Source: a virus. From it: DNA of 62,056 nucleotides. Under the pieces are notes generated by a model. It did not search any database and was not told the origin of the DNA. It was given only the letters and a program-made list of their open reading frames with translations. Location of the stretch: the IMG/VR virus record IMGVR_UViG_3300012920_000038, positions 1 through 62,056 of that record; one strand, 5' to 3'. Below are positions 24,510 through 32,021 of the stretch, piece after piece. The position numbers and the translations under genes were made by a program. Position 1 is the first letter of the stretch. Every line of letters begins with the position of its first letter.

Positions 24510-24813
24510 CACGCACCAAAATGTAATTGCTCGTGACAGGGCATTGTTTGATTGTTATGCCTGTTGAGCCAAGTTTCTTGCCAGATGTACCGATGTCATG
24601 TATGTTGTATCGATTGCGTACGTAAGATATGTCACTCGGTGTCAACATGCACTGCTTCATTTTACCCTTTCTCATCATCTCAACTTTAGGATTCAGATCA
24701 CCTCTGCCTCTAGCATAGTCTGGCACTTGATTGAGCTTTTTACGATTCAATCCTCTTGACCCTAACCGTTGGTAGGGTTTGAGCTTGGCCATGAATACAT
24801 TCTCGTACAGCAT
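24502..24813 (-). CDS. Small basic protein, first gene of leftward late pair
   Basis: A 103-aa basic protein (LKPYQRLGSRGLNRKKLNQ, KVEMMRKGKMKQCM) with a beta-like C-terminus (GITIKQCPVTSNYILVRDE). I do not recognise the family; position beside gp14 suggests a neck or head-completion component. The start at 24813 (MLYENVFMAKLK) is preferred over an internal ATG at 24789 because the late octamer TATAAATA stands exactly 5 nt before it. It overlaps the gp14-like gene. Confidence 0.68.
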   Translation of the reverse strand: MLYENVFMAKLKPYQRLGSRGLNRKKLNQVPDYARGRGDLNPKVEMMRKGKMKQCMLTPSDISYVRNRYNIHDIGTSGKKLGSTGITIKQCPVTSNYILVRDE

Positions 24814-24818
24814 ATTTA

Positions 24819-24826
24819 TATTTATA
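24819..24826 (-). promoter_or_regulatory. Late promoter motif, small basic gene and gp14-like
   Basis: TATAAATA on the minus strand, exactly 5 nt before ATG 24813. It lies just after the terminator of the upstream leftward gene. Confidence 0.68.
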
Positions 24827-24856
24827 AAAAAACCTCAGGCTTTACAACCTGAGGTT
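24826..24856 (-). terminator. Rho-independent terminator of leftward scaffold-like gene
   Basis: AACCTCAGG and CCTGAGGTT (24831-24856) form a 9-bp stem with an 8-nt loop; on the minus strand it is followed by a T-run (seven A at 24826-24832 on the plus strand, partly in the stem). It separates two leftward units. Confidence 0.8.
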
Positions 24857-24883
24857 TTAAAAAGATTTGAGCGTTATTATGCT

Positions 24884-25405
24884 TTAAGCAATTAATCCTT
24901 GATTACCGCCCTTGACAGTACCGTCAACTTTTTGGTTAGATGGACTCATCATTTTAGATGATACATCAGCCAATGGTTTAGGTTTTCCGCCGTCTTCTTG
25001 TCCAGCTGCATCTCCGGAAGCTCCTCCGGATGTTACTTTGCTGGCAGTACCGGGCACTTTGTTGTTTTTGTCAGTCAATCCTGAAGGGTCATGACCAGGA
25101 TGAGCTCCGTCGTTGGTGTGTTCAGCTTCAACAGCTTCTGGGAATGGATTCTCTTCTTCGAATCCTCCGTCTTCCATGTCCTCAAGCTCTTCTTCTCCGC
25201 CGTCGTCGAGCTGAGCCATCAGCACTTCATGTAGCTTTTCAGCTATGTCGCGTGGCAATGTGAATGTAACCTCATCACCAGCTTCATCGTTCATATCACC
25301 CATGTCTTCTTCACCGCCAAATGGCATGTCGAGAGCATCTCCTAGCTCGTCGTCAGCTTCCATGATGGTGGAGTACAATTTGTCAAATATATTTTTGTCG
25401 CTCAT
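24884..25405 (-). CDS. Nested short form of the scaffold-like protein (173 aa)
   Basis: An in-frame ATG at 25405 (MSDKNIFDKLYSTI) is preceded by ATAAATA at 25411-25417 with exactly 5 nt between, the same geometry as the independent late genes. This predicts a separate leaderless transcript making the C-terminal 173 residues of the 263-aa protein. Paired long and short scaffold products from in-frame internal starts are known in other phages (for example lambda C/Nu3), usually by internal translation rather than a promoter. This entry is an inference from promoter geometry. Confidence 0.5.
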   Translation of the reverse strand: MSDKNIFDKLYSTIMEADDELGDALDMPFGGEEDMGDMNDEAGDEVTFTLPRDIAEKLHEVLMAQLDDGGEEELEDMEDGGFEEENPFPEAVEAEHTNDGAHPGHDPSGLTDKNNKVPGTASKVTSGGASGDAAGQEDGGKPKPLADVSSKMMSPSNQKVDGTVKGGNQGLIA

Positions 25406-25675
25406 ATTAGTATTTATATCAGTATCACTTGAATTCTCTATTTTCTGCACATTTTCTGCTTGTGGGGATTCTTTCAAATTTTTCTTGTCGTTTTTCTTTT
25501 CAACAGGCTCTTCAACACCATCAACGTTTTCAGGACCACTGTCCTTAGGCTGTACACTATCATTAACGCCTTTTTCTTTATCGAATCCACGTGGTGTGGA
25601 GCTTTCATATAAAATATCTTCATATATATTTTCAAGATCTTTCATATGCCGTGTTAGATTTCTGGATTGTTTCAC
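24884..25675 (-). CDS. Acidic scaffold-like protein (263 aa) with nested in-frame start
   Basis: The long form starts at GTG 25675, placed exactly 5 nt after ATAAGTA. It has a basic N-terminus, a disordered charged stretch (EEPVEKKNDKKNLKES), an acidic helical middle (MEADDELGDALDMPFGGEED), a short conserved-looking helix (TLPRDIAEKLHEVLMAQL) and a Gly/Ser/Lys-rich end. Low complexity, acidity and late promoters next to gp17 fit a prohead core or scaffold protein; this is an inference. Inside it, another ATAAATA-5-ATG gives a second product from 25405 (separate entry). A hairpin terminator follows the stop. Confidence 0.68.
   Translation of the reverse strand: MKQSRNLTRHMKDLENIYEDILYESSTPRGFDKEKGVNDSVQPKDSGPENVDGVEEPVEKKNDKKNLKESPQAENVQKIENSSDTDINTNMSDKNIFDKLYSTIMEADDELGDALDMPFGGEEDMGDMNDEAGDEVTFTLPRDIAEKLHEVLMAQLDDGGEEELEDMEDGGFEEENPFPEAVEAEHTNDGAHPGHDPSGLTDKNNKVPGTASKVTSGGASGDAAGQEDGGKPKPLADVSSKMMSPSNQKVDGTVKGGNQGLIA
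25411..25417 (-). promoter_or_regulatory. Internal late promoter motif inside the scaffold-like gene
   Basis: ATAAATA on the minus strand within the coding sequence, exactly 5 nt before an in-frame ATG at 25405. Confidence 0.55.
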
Positions 25676-25687
25676 GTAAGTACTTAT
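25676..25687. promoter_or_regulatory. Bidirectional late promoter motif between scaffold-like gene and gp17
   Basis: GTAAGTACTTAT is nearly palindromic. Minus strand: ATAAGTA (25681-25687) exactly 5 nt before GTG 25675. Plus strand: GTAAGTA (25676-25682), +1 expected near 25688, ahead of gp17. Confidence 0.6.
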
Positions 25688-25714
25688 GCCCGTCTAGCAC
25701 AAAAACCATCAAAT

Positions 25715-27394
25715 ATGAAATCCAACAACAGAGATTACTATCTCGGAAACAAAAATCTACCAACCTCATCCGCGAAATTCGAGTACACACCGGAGATGAT
25801 CCGGCACTTGAAAAAAGCCAGTTCCAATTTATTATATTTTGCTGAAAACTTTTTTTATATTGTCAATCTAGACACTGGACGACAGACCATTTCACTGCAC
25901 AAGTGTCAAAAAAGAGCGTTGAGAAAGATGCGTGACAACAGGTTTGTCATATTACTAGCGAGCAGACAGTGTGGTAAAACAACAATGATGACAATATACG
26001 CGTTGTGGAACGCGTGTTTCAATGACGATCAGCGTATATTGATTGTAGCCAATAAGGAGGGTACTGCGATTGAAATTTTTCAACGAATCCGATTGGCTTA
26101 TGAGGAGCTACCCAACTGGTTGAAGCCAGGTGTTAAAGAGTATGGAAAGACAAGCATGACGCTGGTCAACGGCACACGTATTGGAATCAGCACCACCACC
26201 GGAACTGCTGCCAGAGGTCAGTCTGTCAATTGTTTGGTGCTAGACGAGCTTGCGTTCATTGACGCGCATTTGGTTGATCCATTCTGGAAATCGGTTTATC
26301 CGATCATCTCGAGCTCGAAAAAATCTAAAATTTTTATCGCTAGCACTCCTAACGGTACAGAAAATCTTTTCTACAAATTATATACAGGCGCAGATGCCGG
26401 TGAGAATGGATGGACACCAGAACGAATAGACTGGTGGGAAATACCGGGTCGTGATGACAAGTGGAAAACACAAACTGTCAAAACATTAGGCAGTGTTGAC
26501 ACGTTTGATCAAGAGTTTGGGAACGTGTTTTTACAATCTGGTGAGAGTGTTGTTGATGAAGAGTTGATGGACATGCTCACATTATCAACAAAAGCACCTG
26601 CACATGTACTAGAAGAAGGTGCATACAAAATATGGAACCCACCTGAAGAAGAGCACATATATACAGTTGGTGTTGACATCAGCGAGGGTGTCGGAAAAGC
26701 TGCAAGTGTGGTACAAGTGTTTGATATAACAGACCTAACATGTATAACACAGGTAGCATCATACACGAGCAACAGCATCAGTCCTTTCAATTTCACAACC
26801 AAATTATACGAGATCTTACAACAATGGGGATCGCCATTAGCGTTGATCGAGAGAAACAACTGTGGTGCACAAGTTGTAGACACACTAAAAAACAAGTATG
26901 ATTATGAAGGTATCGTGACATACATGCCCAATCAAAAGAAAGTTGATCCAAATCGCCTAGGTGTTCTGGCACATACAAATACAAAATACAAAGGTGTTGT
27001 GAACATGAGATACTGGATGAACGAGCTCAAATGTGTGGTGTTACAAGACGCGAGAACAGTACACGAGCTGAAAAACTTTGTACGATATCCAAACGGAACA
27101 TGGAAAGCTCGTGAAGGTGTCGACATGTATGACGATCACGTGATGGCCATGATCTGGGCGTTGATGATTCTTGAAACAGCGATAACACAACAATATCTTG
27201 AGATCGTGAAAATGGATGACAATGACCGCCCGTTGATCGTGAAACCTCTGGATTTTGGCATTCAAGCTTTTCAACCAAAAGAAGGACCCATCACACAGTT
27301 CATGAACGAGCAGATGATGCCAGTGATGTTCAGTGATTTCACCAGCAACGACGACATTATGGATCTAGAGTCTCAAGGATGGAAGATGATGTGA
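25715..27394 (+). CDS. 17: Terminase large subunit gp17
   Basis: DNA-packaging motor and nuclease. The ATPase domain has LYFAENFFYIVNLDTG near 40-55, Walker A SRQCGKTT at 83-90 and Walker B CLVLDELAFID near 175. The C-terminal nuclease domain opens with YTVGVDISEGVGK carrying the first catalytic Asp; YDDHVMAMIWAL near 475 carries a later Asp. Length 559 aa (T4 610). The frame is open back to TTG 25667, but that lies upstream of the plus-strand late motif GTAAGTA (25676-25682), so ATG 25715 is preferred with a leader of about 27 nt and no clear Shine-Dalgarno. Confidence 0.93.
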   Translation: MKSNNRDYYLGNKNLPTSSAKFEYTPEMIRHLKKASSNLLYFAENFFYIVNLDTGRQTISLHKCQKRALRKMRDNRFVILLASRQCGKTTMMTIYALWNACFNDDQRILIVANKEGTAIEIFQRIRLAYEELPNWLKPGVKEYGKTSMTLVNGTRIGISTTTGTAARGQSVNCLVLDELAFIDAHLVDPFWKSVYPIISSSKKSKIFIASTPNGTENLFYKLYTGADAGENGWTPERIDWWEIPGRDDKWKTQTVKTLGSVDTFDQEFGNVFLQSGESVVDEELMDMLTLSTKAPAHVLEEGAYKIWNPPEEEHIYTVGVDISEGVGKAASVVQVFDITDLTCITQVASYTSNSISPFNFTTKLYEILQQWGSPLALIERNNCGAQVVDTLKNKYDYEGIVTYMPNQKKVDPNRLGVLAHTNTKYKGVVNMRYWMNELKCVVLQDARTVHELKNFVRYPNGTWKAREGVDMYDDHVMAMIWALMILETAITQQYLEIVKMDDNDRPLIVKPLDFGIQAFQPKEGPITQFMNEQMMPVMFSDFTSNDDIMDLESQGWKMM

Positions 27395-27402
27395 TATAAA
27401 TA
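27395..27402 (+). promoter_or_regulatory. Late promoter motif, tube-like gene
   Basis: TATAAATA overlapping the gp17 stop region, 8 nt before ATG 27411. Confidence 0.6.
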
Positions 27403-27410
27403 ATGTAAGC

Positions 27411-27983
27411 ATGAACAACGATATACCACAATCCATATTGAACAAGTCGAGAACCGACAAATTCATCATGGTGTTGTCTTTGCCCAAAGCTTTACGAGAA
27501 GTCAACACAAAGAACGATCGTCAAAACACCAACGTGATTCAAGACTCGTTACAATTCAGCATTTATGGAGTGGTGATACCACGTGTTGTCGTAACAGATG
27601 TTGAAGGTAGATACAGCGGACAAACATTTCATTTCACGAGTCACAAAAGACCAGCTTATGACAATGTCAAGGTGAAATTCACAATTGACAACAGATTCAA
27701 CAACTACTGGGTCATATACAAATGGATCAATCTGCTCAACAACAACCAGGAAGGCTTTTTCCATGCTGAAGACATTCCCATTGTGGATCAACCATACGAT
27801 TTATACTCGACAAACATAACAGTGTTTGGTCTAGATGAATATGATAACAGGACAATACAGTTTGATTTCGTGGGAGTCATACCTGTGTCGTTAGGAGAAA
27901 TCGATTACAATTACAGGGATGCAAACGAGATTGAAACAGATTTCGAGTTCTCTTTTTCTCAGTTAATAGCTAAATTGTTGTAA
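27411..27983 (+). CDS. Tail-tube-like virion protein between terminase and sheath
   Basis: A 190-aa beta-rich protein. The end (FVGVIPVSLGEIDYNYRDANEIETDFEFSF) carries the signature of tail-tube-fold proteins, where a loop PxSLGxI is followed by the final strands. It is not the main tube gene, which lies after the sheath. It could be a tail terminator or tube-like adaptor; T4 has gp3 and gp15 for tail completion, but I cannot match either by sequence. The late octamer TATAAATA lies 8 nt before ATG. Confidence 0.62.
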   Translation: MNNDIPQSILNKSRTDKFIMVLSLPKALREVNTKNDRQNTNVIQDSLQFSIYGVVIPRVVVTDVEGRYSGQTFHFTSHKRPAYDNVKVKFTIDNRFNNYWVIYKWINLLNNNQEGFFHAEDIPIVDQPYDLYSTNITVFGLDEYDNRTIQFDFVGVIPVSLGEIDYNYRDANEIETDFEFSFSQLIAKLL

Positions 27984-28000
27984 AATGCAACTGAGATCAA

Positions 28001-28017
28001 ATAAATACTTTTAAGGA
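28001..28017 (+). promoter_or_regulatory. Late promoter motif and ribosome binding site of sheath gene
   Basis: ATAAATA at 28001-28007, followed by AAGGA at 28013-28017, 9 nt before ATG 28027. The only late first gene here with a clear leader and Shine-Dalgarno. Confidence 0.65.
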
Positions 28018-28026
28018 TTTTAAATT

Positions 28027-30444
28027 ATGGCACGTACAATACAATCACCAGGTGTAGAGATTAACGAAATAGATCTTTCTTTGAGACCAGACCTTCCGGT
28101 CGGTACCAACATTTTAATACCAGGATTCAGTCCTGCAGGACCAGTAGACGAGGTGCTACAGGTAGCAAGTTTGTCTGAATTCGAACAAGTGTATGGGTTA
28201 CCGACCAACGCCACAGAAAGATATTTCTATCATACAGTTAGAGCAGCTTTCCAAAGCCCGGGTAACATTTATGTTACACGTTTACCGTACGGTGCAGATC
28301 GTGGTGACACAATAGCTTCAAAACACTATTCAGCAACTCTGTATCCTGTTGTGATCAGTAAGGTAAACAGTGACGGTTCATCCGGTGATAATGTACCATT
28401 AGACGGATTGTACGATTTGATGACCAACCCATTATCGGCTGATACAGATGTAGTAGTGAACATAAATGAACCGACATACGTTGAGCTCACGCAAGATGAG
28501 TATCAGAGTGTTATTGATGGTGATATCGAATGGGGTGCGACAAATGGCATAACCGGCGATACCGTTTTAAAGCAAATAGCTTCTGCGGGTGTTGTAATTT
28601 TGAACGATAGGTCATTGACAATAAATGAAAAATTCGAAGGTTACTACGTAGGGTTAGTTGATAACAATGAATTCTACCCGAACTCACCATATGAGAGTAT
28701 CGAGAGTGTTGGTACTATTAATAAAAATAGTAAAAATGCACCAGGAGATGCATATCGTACAGTCAGCCCAACACGACTTTCTTTTCCATTAAAATCAGCC
28801 AAAGACGGTGATTTAGCATATGTTGAAGGTTCCATTTCAGAAGTATTTGAAAACATGCCTCCGAACGACATATCAACAAGTGAATTTAAAGACATTTTAG
28901 TACTCGGTGTTTTCAAACTGAGAAAATCAACGCTTGACCCAGACACAGAGAAATTAAGCTACACTTTATCTGAATATCATATCGGTTCATTGAACGCAAA
29001 TCGTGAGCAGTTCGATCCGAATGGAGGAACACCTGTATCATACGCGCTTGCTGATGTCACGACAAATTCACCAAATTTCACATTGATGGTGAATAAACAT
29101 CTAGCAGATTCCGGTGACTGGATCAACAGAGACGCCACAACAAACACAGCAACATATGCAACCGGGATTGAAGACACTACACAATCAGGTGTGAAATCAA
29201 GAGTGCAGATGAAAGTATCAAATGAAGCAAAGAAACTTTATGCACATGGTGTATATAAACAAGTTTCGGAAGTCAAAAGCACAGTAGGTGCTATACCATC
29301 AAAACTGGATCGTGTGTTTGAATTAATAGACAATCACGAATTGTTTCCATTGGATATCACTTTAGAAGCTGGATTGGGTACGATTTTCGCAGCGACATAC
29401 GGTGGTAGATCAGAAGCAAATTACGATGATGAAAAATTTTACGACTTAAACAAAGGTGTTGGTCCTGATACACTGGCTAGCAATCCGGATTTTGATATAG
29501 CTAATTGGAATGCCCAAGATGGTCCAGCAGATTGTTGGGATTACACTGGAAATAATCCGGATGATTACGGAATCTACGGTACTGGTCAAAAGCAATTTTT
29601 AGGAGGCCCGGTCATGTGGTATCGTAATGTCGCGAACCGGTTTGTTGAATTTGCAGAGAAGAAACGCAAAGACCACATGTGCATACTTGACCCGCTCCGC
29701 CATATATTCGTACAGGGAATCAATGGAACTGTACTGAGTGACAAAAGCAAAAATTTTAGCCAGCACGTATACTGGCCTCTGAGACATATTTATCAAAGCA
29801 TCAACACGAGTTACGGTGCTGTATATGGTAATTGGGCCAAGACATTTGATGGTCAGTTAGGTCGTAATGTGTGGGTTCCGATGAGCGGGTACTTATCAGC
29901 AACATATGCCAACACTGATGCTAATTTCCAACCATGGTTCGCACCAGCTGGTTTCACACGAGGAGTGTTGAACGGTATTGCTGATATCGCAATATACCCG
30001 AAACAAAAACATCGTGACCAACTTTACAAAATCAATATCAATCCGATAGCAAATTTTCCGAATGATGGCTTCACAGTATTCGGCCAGAAAACATTACAGG
30101 CCAAGCCCAGCGCGTTTGATCGAGTCAATGTGCGTAGATTGTTCTTGTTTCTCGAGAAAGCCACTCGCGCAACAGCCAAATACTTCATTTTTGAACCCAA
30201 CACACTATTCACCAGAACGCAAGTCTCAAATGTACTTGCACCGATTTTCGATCGAGCCAAAAACACACAAGGTTTGTTCGATTACTTGTTGATCTGCGAC
30301 GAGAGAAACAACACACCTGATGTGATCGATCAGAACGAGATGGTGATTGATATATACATCAAGCCGGTACGAGCCGCAGAATTCATCTTGGTGAACTTCT
30401 ACGCAACAAGAACCGGTCAAGACTTCAGCGAGTTAGTGTCGTAA
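28027..30444 (+). CDS. 18: Tail sheath protein gp18
   Basis: Contractile sheath subunit. The N-terminus MARTIQSPGVEINEIDLS and GTNILIPGFSPAGPVDEV is typical of the family. The C-terminal polymerising core has FDRVNVRRLFLFLEKATRATAKYFIFEPN and ends with FILVNFYATRTGQDFSELV. At 805 aa it is longer than T4 gp18 (659); the extra length lies in the middle, probably surface-exposed domains. Uniquely among late first genes here it has a true leader: ATAAATA lies 19 nt upstream and AAGGA (28013-28017) 9 nt before ATG, which fits very high expression. Confidence 0.95.
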   Translation: MARTIQSPGVEINEIDLSLRPDLPVGTNILIPGFSPAGPVDEVLQVASLSEFEQVYGLPTNATERYFYHTVRAAFQSPGNIYVTRLPYGADRGDTIASKHYSATLYPVVISKVNSDGSSGDNVPLDGLYDLMTNPLSADTDVVVNINEPTYVELTQDEYQSVIDGDIEWGATNGITGDTVLKQIASAGVVILNDRSLTINEKFEGYYVGLVDNNEFYPNSPYESIESVGTINKNSKNAPGDAYRTVSPTRLSFPLKSAKDGDLAYVEGSISEVFENMPPNDISTSEFKDILVLGVFKLRKSTLDPDTEKLSYTLSEYHIGSLNANREQFDPNGGTPVSYALADVTTNSPNFTLMVNKHLADSGDWINRDATTNTATYATGIEDTTQSGVKSRVQMKVSNEAKKLYAHGVYKQVSEVKSTVGAIPSKLDRVFELIDNHELFPLDITLEAGLGTIFAATYGGRSEANYDDEKFYDLNKGVGPDTLASNPDFDIANWNAQDGPADCWDYTGNNPDDYGIYGTGQKQFLGGPVMWYRNVANRFVEFAEKKRKDHMCILDPLRHIFVQGINGTVLSDKSKNFSQHVYWPLRHIYQSINTSYGAVYGNWAKTFDGQLGRNVWVPMSGYLSATYANTDANFQPWFAPAGFTRGVLNGIADIAIYPKQKHRDQLYKININPIANFPNDGFTVFGQKTLQAKPSAFDRVNVRRLFLFLEKATRATAKYFIFEPNTLFTRTQVSNVLAPIFDRAKNTQGLFDYLLICDERNNTPDVIDQNEMVIDIYIKPVRAAEFILVNFYATRTGQDFSELVS

Positions 30445-30446
30445 CC

Positions 30447-30453
30447 ATAAATA
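30447..30453 (+). promoter_or_regulatory. Late promoter motif, tail tube gene
   Basis: ATAAATA 9 nt before ATG 30463. Confidence 0.55.
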
Positions 30454-30462
30454 TTAATAACC

Positions 30463-31014
30463 ATGCCAGACGTAAATCAAACAATAACGGACTTTTACAG
30501 AGTATCACAAGAGAAAGACTTTCAACGCGATTTTCAGTTTCGTGTGTTGAACATCCAAGGAGGAGACGGCACGTCCGTTACATTTACTGAAGATGATCTG
30601 GTGTACATTCGCACCGCTACATTACCTGGAAAGAGCATTCAAAACAAAGTTGTACCTTACATGGGATTGCAATTCAACATTCCCGGTAGTGTACAATATG
30701 ATGGTTCAGCCAATTGGTCGGTACAGTTCTATTGTGATCAAGCAAGTGCCATCAGACAAACTTTTGAAAACTATTTAACAGATGTGTTTGACGACAGCAC
30801 CAGCACCGGAAATTATTTCATGCCACGAGCCAATGCTATCGTGGACATGGTGCAGCTGGACACGCAACTTGAAGCAGTTGCAACATATCAGCTAGTAGGA
30901 GTGTATGCCCAGTCAGTAGGAGCTTTGAACTACAGCCCAGCAGACGGTACAGGTGACACCATGAAGTTTGATGCCACGCTAGCATACCAATACTGGCGCC
31001 GAACCACACCATAA
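30463..31014 (+). CDS. 19: Tail tube protein gp19
   Basis: Major tube subunit, 183 aa (T4 163). Conserved features are NFQFRV-type start (DFQFRVLNIQG), RTATLPGKSIQNKVVPYMGLQFNIPG near 45-70, WSVQFYCDQ and the final VYAQSVGALNYS. It follows the sheath by 18 nt, with ATAAATA 9 nt before its ATG, so it can be transcribed from its own late promoter as well as with the sheath. Confidence 0.93.
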   Translation: MPDVNQTITDFYRVSQEKDFQRDFQFRVLNIQGGDGTSVTFTEDDLVYIRTATLPGKSIQNKVVPYMGLQFNIPGSVQYDGSANWSVQFYCDQASAIRQTFENYLTDVFDDSTSTGNYFMPRANAIVDMVQLDTQLEAVATYQLVGVYAQSVGALNYSPADGTGDTMKFDATLAYQYWRRTTP

Positions 31015-31023
31015 AGTAGCGTT

Positions 31024-31045
31024 CCCATATAAGTAGTTATATGGG
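31024..31045 (+). repeat. Inverted repeat over promoter and start codon of gp54-like gene
   Basis: CCCATATA (31024-31031) and TATATGGG (31038-31045) are perfect 8-bp complements with a 6-nt spacer. The right arm contains the ATG. Confidence 0.75.
31029..31035 (+). promoter_or_regulatory. Late promoter motif, gp54-like gene
   Basis: ATAAGTA exactly 5 nt before ATG 31041, inside an inverted repeat. Confidence 0.6.
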
Positions 31046-32006
31046 GTTTTTAGACAAGCTCGACCGGGCGGCAGCCAAGGTCAACAATTTCGCTAGCAAA
31101 GTAACTGATACTCTCGGTTTCTTCGGTGCTGATGTTGTCGGTCTAGTAGAAGGCAGAATGTTTCCATATCGTGACCATTTTCATCAGATGCTCGATCAAT
31201 GGGACTTCGCGATTCCCAGCAGAAATCTATGGGTTGTGTATATCGAGCGCTTTCCAGTAGGTTTGTTTCATGAAACGAACAATCGCTCGCTTGTGAACAT
31301 ACTCGATTTGAACGGTGTGGGCTTGGATCCTAGTGACAAGAAATGGAAAATTTTGAAAAACGTTAAATCGTTGACACGTTATGAATATCAAGAGACACCT
31401 GGCGGGTGTGTGTTTGCTCAAGGTGTTGCCATACCAGGTGAAAATTTCAGTGTGTCACACGTGAAGCCAAACAACAATCGTGGGTTGATTCCAGGTCGTG
31501 TGGCTGGTGAGCGAAGCACACCGCAAGAGTTGATACTCGATTTCCGGGAGACTAACACGTCTTTTGTGGACAACATAGTGAGACCCTGGATTATCATGGG
31601 GAGCCATTATGGGTTCGTTGCACGTGACCCAAGTGATATAAAAAATGTTCAAACAAATGTCCACGTGTATCAACTGGGTAAAACAATGTCTGACATTCCG
31701 AATGTGCATCGTAAACACTGGACATATTACAATTGCGTGCCCACCAGAATCAATCAAGCACAGCTCACGTATGATTATGACACGGTGAACACAATAAACC
31801 AAACCATATGGTCATACACACATCATTCTGTTGAGCAATTGCCCGGGCTGCCCATGTCATTGGTGATGGATCAGATCATGGGTGGTGGTGTGATGAACAT
31901 CATAGACAAAAACACTGACAATAAATTTTCAAAAACTATACGTAAATTCACAAAACCTATTGACTCGGTCAAAAACGCTGGCAAGGTTTTGAAAAATCTA
32001 TTTTGA
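31041..32006 (+). CDS. 54: Baseplate-tail tube initiator gp54-like
   Basis: A 321-aa protein with a tube-like fold that would sit between baseplate and tube. The centre shows the tube-type pattern GVAIPGENFSVSHVKPN, then TPQELILDFRETN and YYNCVPTRINQAQLTYDYD, which matches the gp19/gp54 order of a strand, a loop and a final sheet. Length equals T4 gp54 (320). The N- and C-termini are basic amphipathic helices. ATAAGTA lies exactly 5 nt before ATG, inside an 8-bp inverted repeat that also covers the start codon. Confidence 0.66.
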   Translation: MGFLDKLDRAAAKVNNFASKVTDTLGFFGADVVGLVEGRMFPYRDHFHQMLDQWDFAIPSRNLWVVYIERFPVGLFHETNNRSLVNILDLNGVGLDPSDKKWKILKNVKSLTRYEYQETPGGCVFAQGVAIPGENFSVSHVKPNNNRGLIPGRVAGERSTPQELILDFRETNTSFVDNIVRPWIIMGSHYGFVARDPSDIKNVQTNVHVYQLGKTMSDIPNVHRKHWTYYNCVPTRINQAQLTYDYDTVNTINQTIWSYTHHSVEQLPGLPMSLVMDQIMGGGVMNIIDKNTDNKFSKTIRKFTKPIDSVKNAGKVLKNLF

Positions 32007-32009
32007 TAG

Positions 32010-32016
32010 ATAAGTG
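32010..32016 (+). promoter_or_regulatory. Late promoter motif, first hub-chaperone gene
   Basis: ATAAGTG exactly 5 nt before GTG 32022; the spacing supports the GTG start. Confidence 0.5.
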
Positions 32017-32021
32017 TTTAA

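Noticed and set aside
25667-25714. TTG start of terminase at 25667
   Set aside because: It lies upstream of the plus-strand late motif and overlaps the start of the leftward gene; ATG 25715 is simpler, although not proven.
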